Assembly (NCBI GenBank): GCA_948567375.1
Contig: OX419761.1
Location: 36,122,243-36,186,242 of the forward strand
Source: Lunularia cruciata
Lineage: Eukaryota; Streptophyta; Marchantiopsida; Lunulariales; Lunulariaceae
Length of the DNA stretch: 64,000 nt
Reading direction: 5' to 3'
Shown here: positions 61,325 through 64,000 of the stretch, piece after piece
Layout of the letters: the number at the start of each line of letters is the position of its first letter
How positions within the stretch are numbered: position 1 is the first letter of the stretch
Notes under the pieces: generated by a model
Database searches by the model: none
What the model saw: the letters and a program-made list of their open reading frames with translations, nothing else
What the model was told of the DNA's origin: nothing
Translations under genes and position numbers: made by a program

Positions 61325-62394
61325 TCAATGAAGAAAATTAGTCATGATGCAAGCCACTATGAACAAATATGGAAATTTAGGTTTTGAAGTATCGATACAT
61401 TTCATAAGGTGCCTCCACTTTTGTTTGAGCACTCCTATCTCCCATTTGATACAAACACAAAAGCCAATGTGCATCTTGTTGGAGGCATTTATCACAAATA
61501 AAAATACATTTGGAGCAACATCTTGATTTCCAATCTGACATGTTATAAACACTTCCTCACGCATGTATCTTCAGTCTCACAATAAATACTCAAAATAAGA
61601 AGAGTCCCCATCATGAGTGAAATACTCTTGCTAGTTTTATGAGAGCTCAAAACATCTAAGAGTGTTCACATTGTGATATTTATCTAGATATCCCACATTG
61701 ATGAAAACAAAAAGCACATTATGAGCAACCATCATAGTGTTTTTTAGATTGTAAATCTTCCTATGTCCATTAAACCAACCAACATTTGTGCAAAGGATTC
61801 TAATGTGGATGATGATTGTTTACTACAGTTCCATCAATAAACCCTATATAACCTTTGAATTTCAATAACAACCCCATTGGCTATTCTTTGTTTGTCTATA
61901 CTTAGCCATCAAATTTCAAAAGTTACTACTAAATTTATGCAGCTTGATATGAAGGTAACATGATTGTTCAAACTTGTTTGAGCCAAATTCCACTAAATTG
62001 CATCATATATCACAACATTATTTTCATGATAAAGCTCAAAAAATGTTTTTCATGACTCAATTTACTAGGATGTCCAAATTTTTGTGAACTCTCTTGTGTA
62101 GATCTAGCACAATGTACAATCAAAGGACATATGAGTTGACAAAAATTCTTGAAATTTGGGAGTGGTGAAACTTGTGAGAGTCTTGAACAAATAAGGCCTA
62201 ACTTATAAAGTTATCGAGTAATTACACATTCCAATTGAACAATTGATGACATTTTGATGTTCATCCACCAATTCATTTGCTCCAAAGAACAATTTTGTTC
62301 TGATGACTACATACATTGTTTGTGTTATTGACACCATGAGCTCTAAATCTGAATCTTTGGACAACTTGGAAGATGAAGAGCTATGGTTCTCCAT
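61325..62394 (-). mobile_element. Decayed PIF/Harbinger-type DDE transposase
   Basis: Minus-strand pieces follow the order of a DDE_Tnp_4 (PIF/Harbinger) transposase. First, MENHSSSSSKLSKDSDLELM near 62390 is a possible N-terminal part. Next, FKGYIGFIDGTVVNNHHPH (61802-61860) holds the first catalytic Asp in the family's DGT context. Then HRKIYNLKNTMMVAHNVLF with GYLDKYHNVNTLR follows (61640-61770), and last EIGVLKQKWRHLMKCIDTSK with FIVACIMTNFLH (61325-61430), the usual C-terminal helix with Glu. The frame is broken by several stops and shifts, so it is inactive. Terminal inverted repeats and a TWA duplication were not found. Confidence 0.7.
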
Positions 62395-62836
62395 ATTTGG
62401 GAGATATGGCTGATTGCTCTAAAAGTCTAGTCCATGTATGCATATCTCATTTAAAATTTGCAATCATTCATGATGAGTAATTGTTACTTTCCAAGAGAAC
62501 ACTCACATTTAGTTTACTTTCACCATGAGAAATTCAATATTGCTTTATGGATAATTTTATTGTATGATGACTCCTTCATCCAATCATACGCTAACATCTC
62601 AAATAAATGATTGTTGGAGCAACTCCTATTCCAATTTGTGAATACAATTGAGTGATACGTGCATGTATTAGTGCTCTTTGTCTATTGATAATACACACTT
62701 TAAATTGAATATATTCCATAATAAACATATGTGAGGTGTGTACTATTATTCTTTATTCTAAGATTGTACTCATTTTGAATGAAACAAATGTGATTGAATG
62801 TATGTTAAATGCATTTGATCTGAATTACACAAATGA

Positions 62837-62874
<38 letters not shown>

Positions 62875-64000
62875 CTACACATTTATTTGAAGTTTTTTAA
62901 TATATTCCCAAACAAGTTATAGTAGTATAAGATTATGTTACTTTATTCTTTAGGTTAAACTTATTATTTGTACTTGTATAATACATTGTATCCTTACCAC
63001 AAAGTACATGTGAGTTAAATATATACTTTTTTAAAAATAATAAATATTAGATATCTTACTAGTTAAAAAATAATCAAATAGTATCTATCTAGAATTTTTA
63101 TATATCTTGTTCCTAGAATCAAAATTTAGAAACAAGAACTGTAAATTTTATTGCTATGTGGATTCTTAGTATACATTTTTCTACTCTAATTATCATGTTT
63201 AGAATAAAAAATTCAAAATTTTAGTTTTTTTAAAGTTAGGTTTGATTTTAACCTAAATTGGATATTTGAATGCTTGAAATTATTTTAAATTTAAGGGTAT
63301 ATTTTGAAGGAAGGATAATTGGATTGTTTGTATTCATAATCTACATACATTTTGTGAGATATTGAGATTGAATCCTTCAAAATCAATCAATAAATATCTG
63401 AAAAATATCATTATTGTACATTCATAATTAGGTAAAAATTTCCAAGTTCAAAGGAAATTTATATAATTAAAATTTATGTTTTAAAGAATTGATCTTGTTA
63501 TACTTAGATCAAAAAGATTCATAATTGTTATTCTACGTCTAGAAAGTTACAAGATTCTAAATTTCTAAAGTTATAACATTAAATTTTTAGGTTATTTTTA
63601 AATACTATAAAATATGAAATCTCACAAGAAGATATAAGTAGGAAACTTATAATAACACATATATCTTAAAGTTGTAGAAGATATTAATGGTGTTGTTTGT
63701 CTATCTAGAATACTAGGATTGTTTATATGTTATACTTCATAAATTATTTTACATATGTGTGAAGGATGGAAATTATAATGATACTTATATATTAAAATTG
63801 TAGAAATATTATAGATTTGTGTATATCTAGAATAATAGGATTATTTATGTATTTTACACATGTGTAAATAATGTTATATACATGTATAGATAGGAAAATC
63901 ATTGCTAAAATCAACTAATAACCAGAATATAAATATATTTCTTTACAAATATAATGTTAGTGTAGATCACTAAATCATACCATTACCTTTAAGATTCTAA
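62395..64000. other. AT-rich gene-free DNA with TA microsatellite
   Basis: Very AT-rich to the end of the window. A (TA)n run lies at about 62839-62869. No coding region, RNA gene or transposon end was recognised. Confidence 0.6.

Noticed and set aside
1-64000. tRNA, rRNA genes and CRISPR arrays
   Set aside because: None seen. A B-box-like word near 57005 lacks a tRNA fold, and the tandem repeats lack the spacer pattern of CRISPR arrays.

Overview
The window looks like nuclear DNA of a non-seed land plant, most likely a moss. The genes are intron-rich with GT-AG splice sites and sit among long AT-rich, repeat-bearing gaps. Two genes are plainly plant or pan-eukaryotic: a CURLY LEAF-type E(z) histone methyltransferase and a DCAF13/Sof1 WD40 protein. 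A third, a Tctex1-type dynein light chain, is kept by plants with flagellated sperm and lost from flowering plants. Species cannot be fixed from sequence alone.

Layout. 1-2466: gene-free 3' flank. 2467-7591 (-): complete 17-exon DCAF13/SOF1 gene (450 aa), with paired telo-box motifs upstream and a 167-bp MITE at 8360-8526. 8535-16950: gene-poor, very AT-rich, with a GC-richer repeat patch near 11.6-12.1 kb. 16951-20972: GC-rich flank, then a 4-exon divergent cyclin-box gene on + (412 aa, very acidic N-terminus). 20973-23325: convergent gap. 23326 to about 27129 (-): Tctex1 dynein light chain whose 2-kb last intron holds a tandem repeat. 27.2-44.5 kb: gene-poor, with an exact 68-bp duplication, a 96-bp minisatellite split by a short mobile insertion, and diverged dispersed repeats. 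44525-57873 (-): complete 17-exon PRC2 E(z)/CLF gene (1249 aa), with a 519-residue central exon and a 4-kb first intron full of degenerate repeats. 57.9-64 kb: promoter side of E(z), small duplications and hairpins, a decayed PIF/Harbinger-type transposase on -, then AT-rich DNA.

The four genes do not form a pathway. DCAF13/SOF1 serves small-subunit ribosome assembly, E(z) deposits H3K27 methylation, Tctex1 is a dynein subunit, and the cyclin-like protein may bind a CDK. The spliced models for DCAF13, E(z) and the cyclin were built by hand: every junction keeps frame and exon lengths sum to whole codons. Only the first exon of the dynein gene is uncertain. No new biological system was found. 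The most unusual items are the enlarged, internally duplicated central exon of E(z), the repeat family in its first intron with relatives past its 3' end, and the divergent cyclin.
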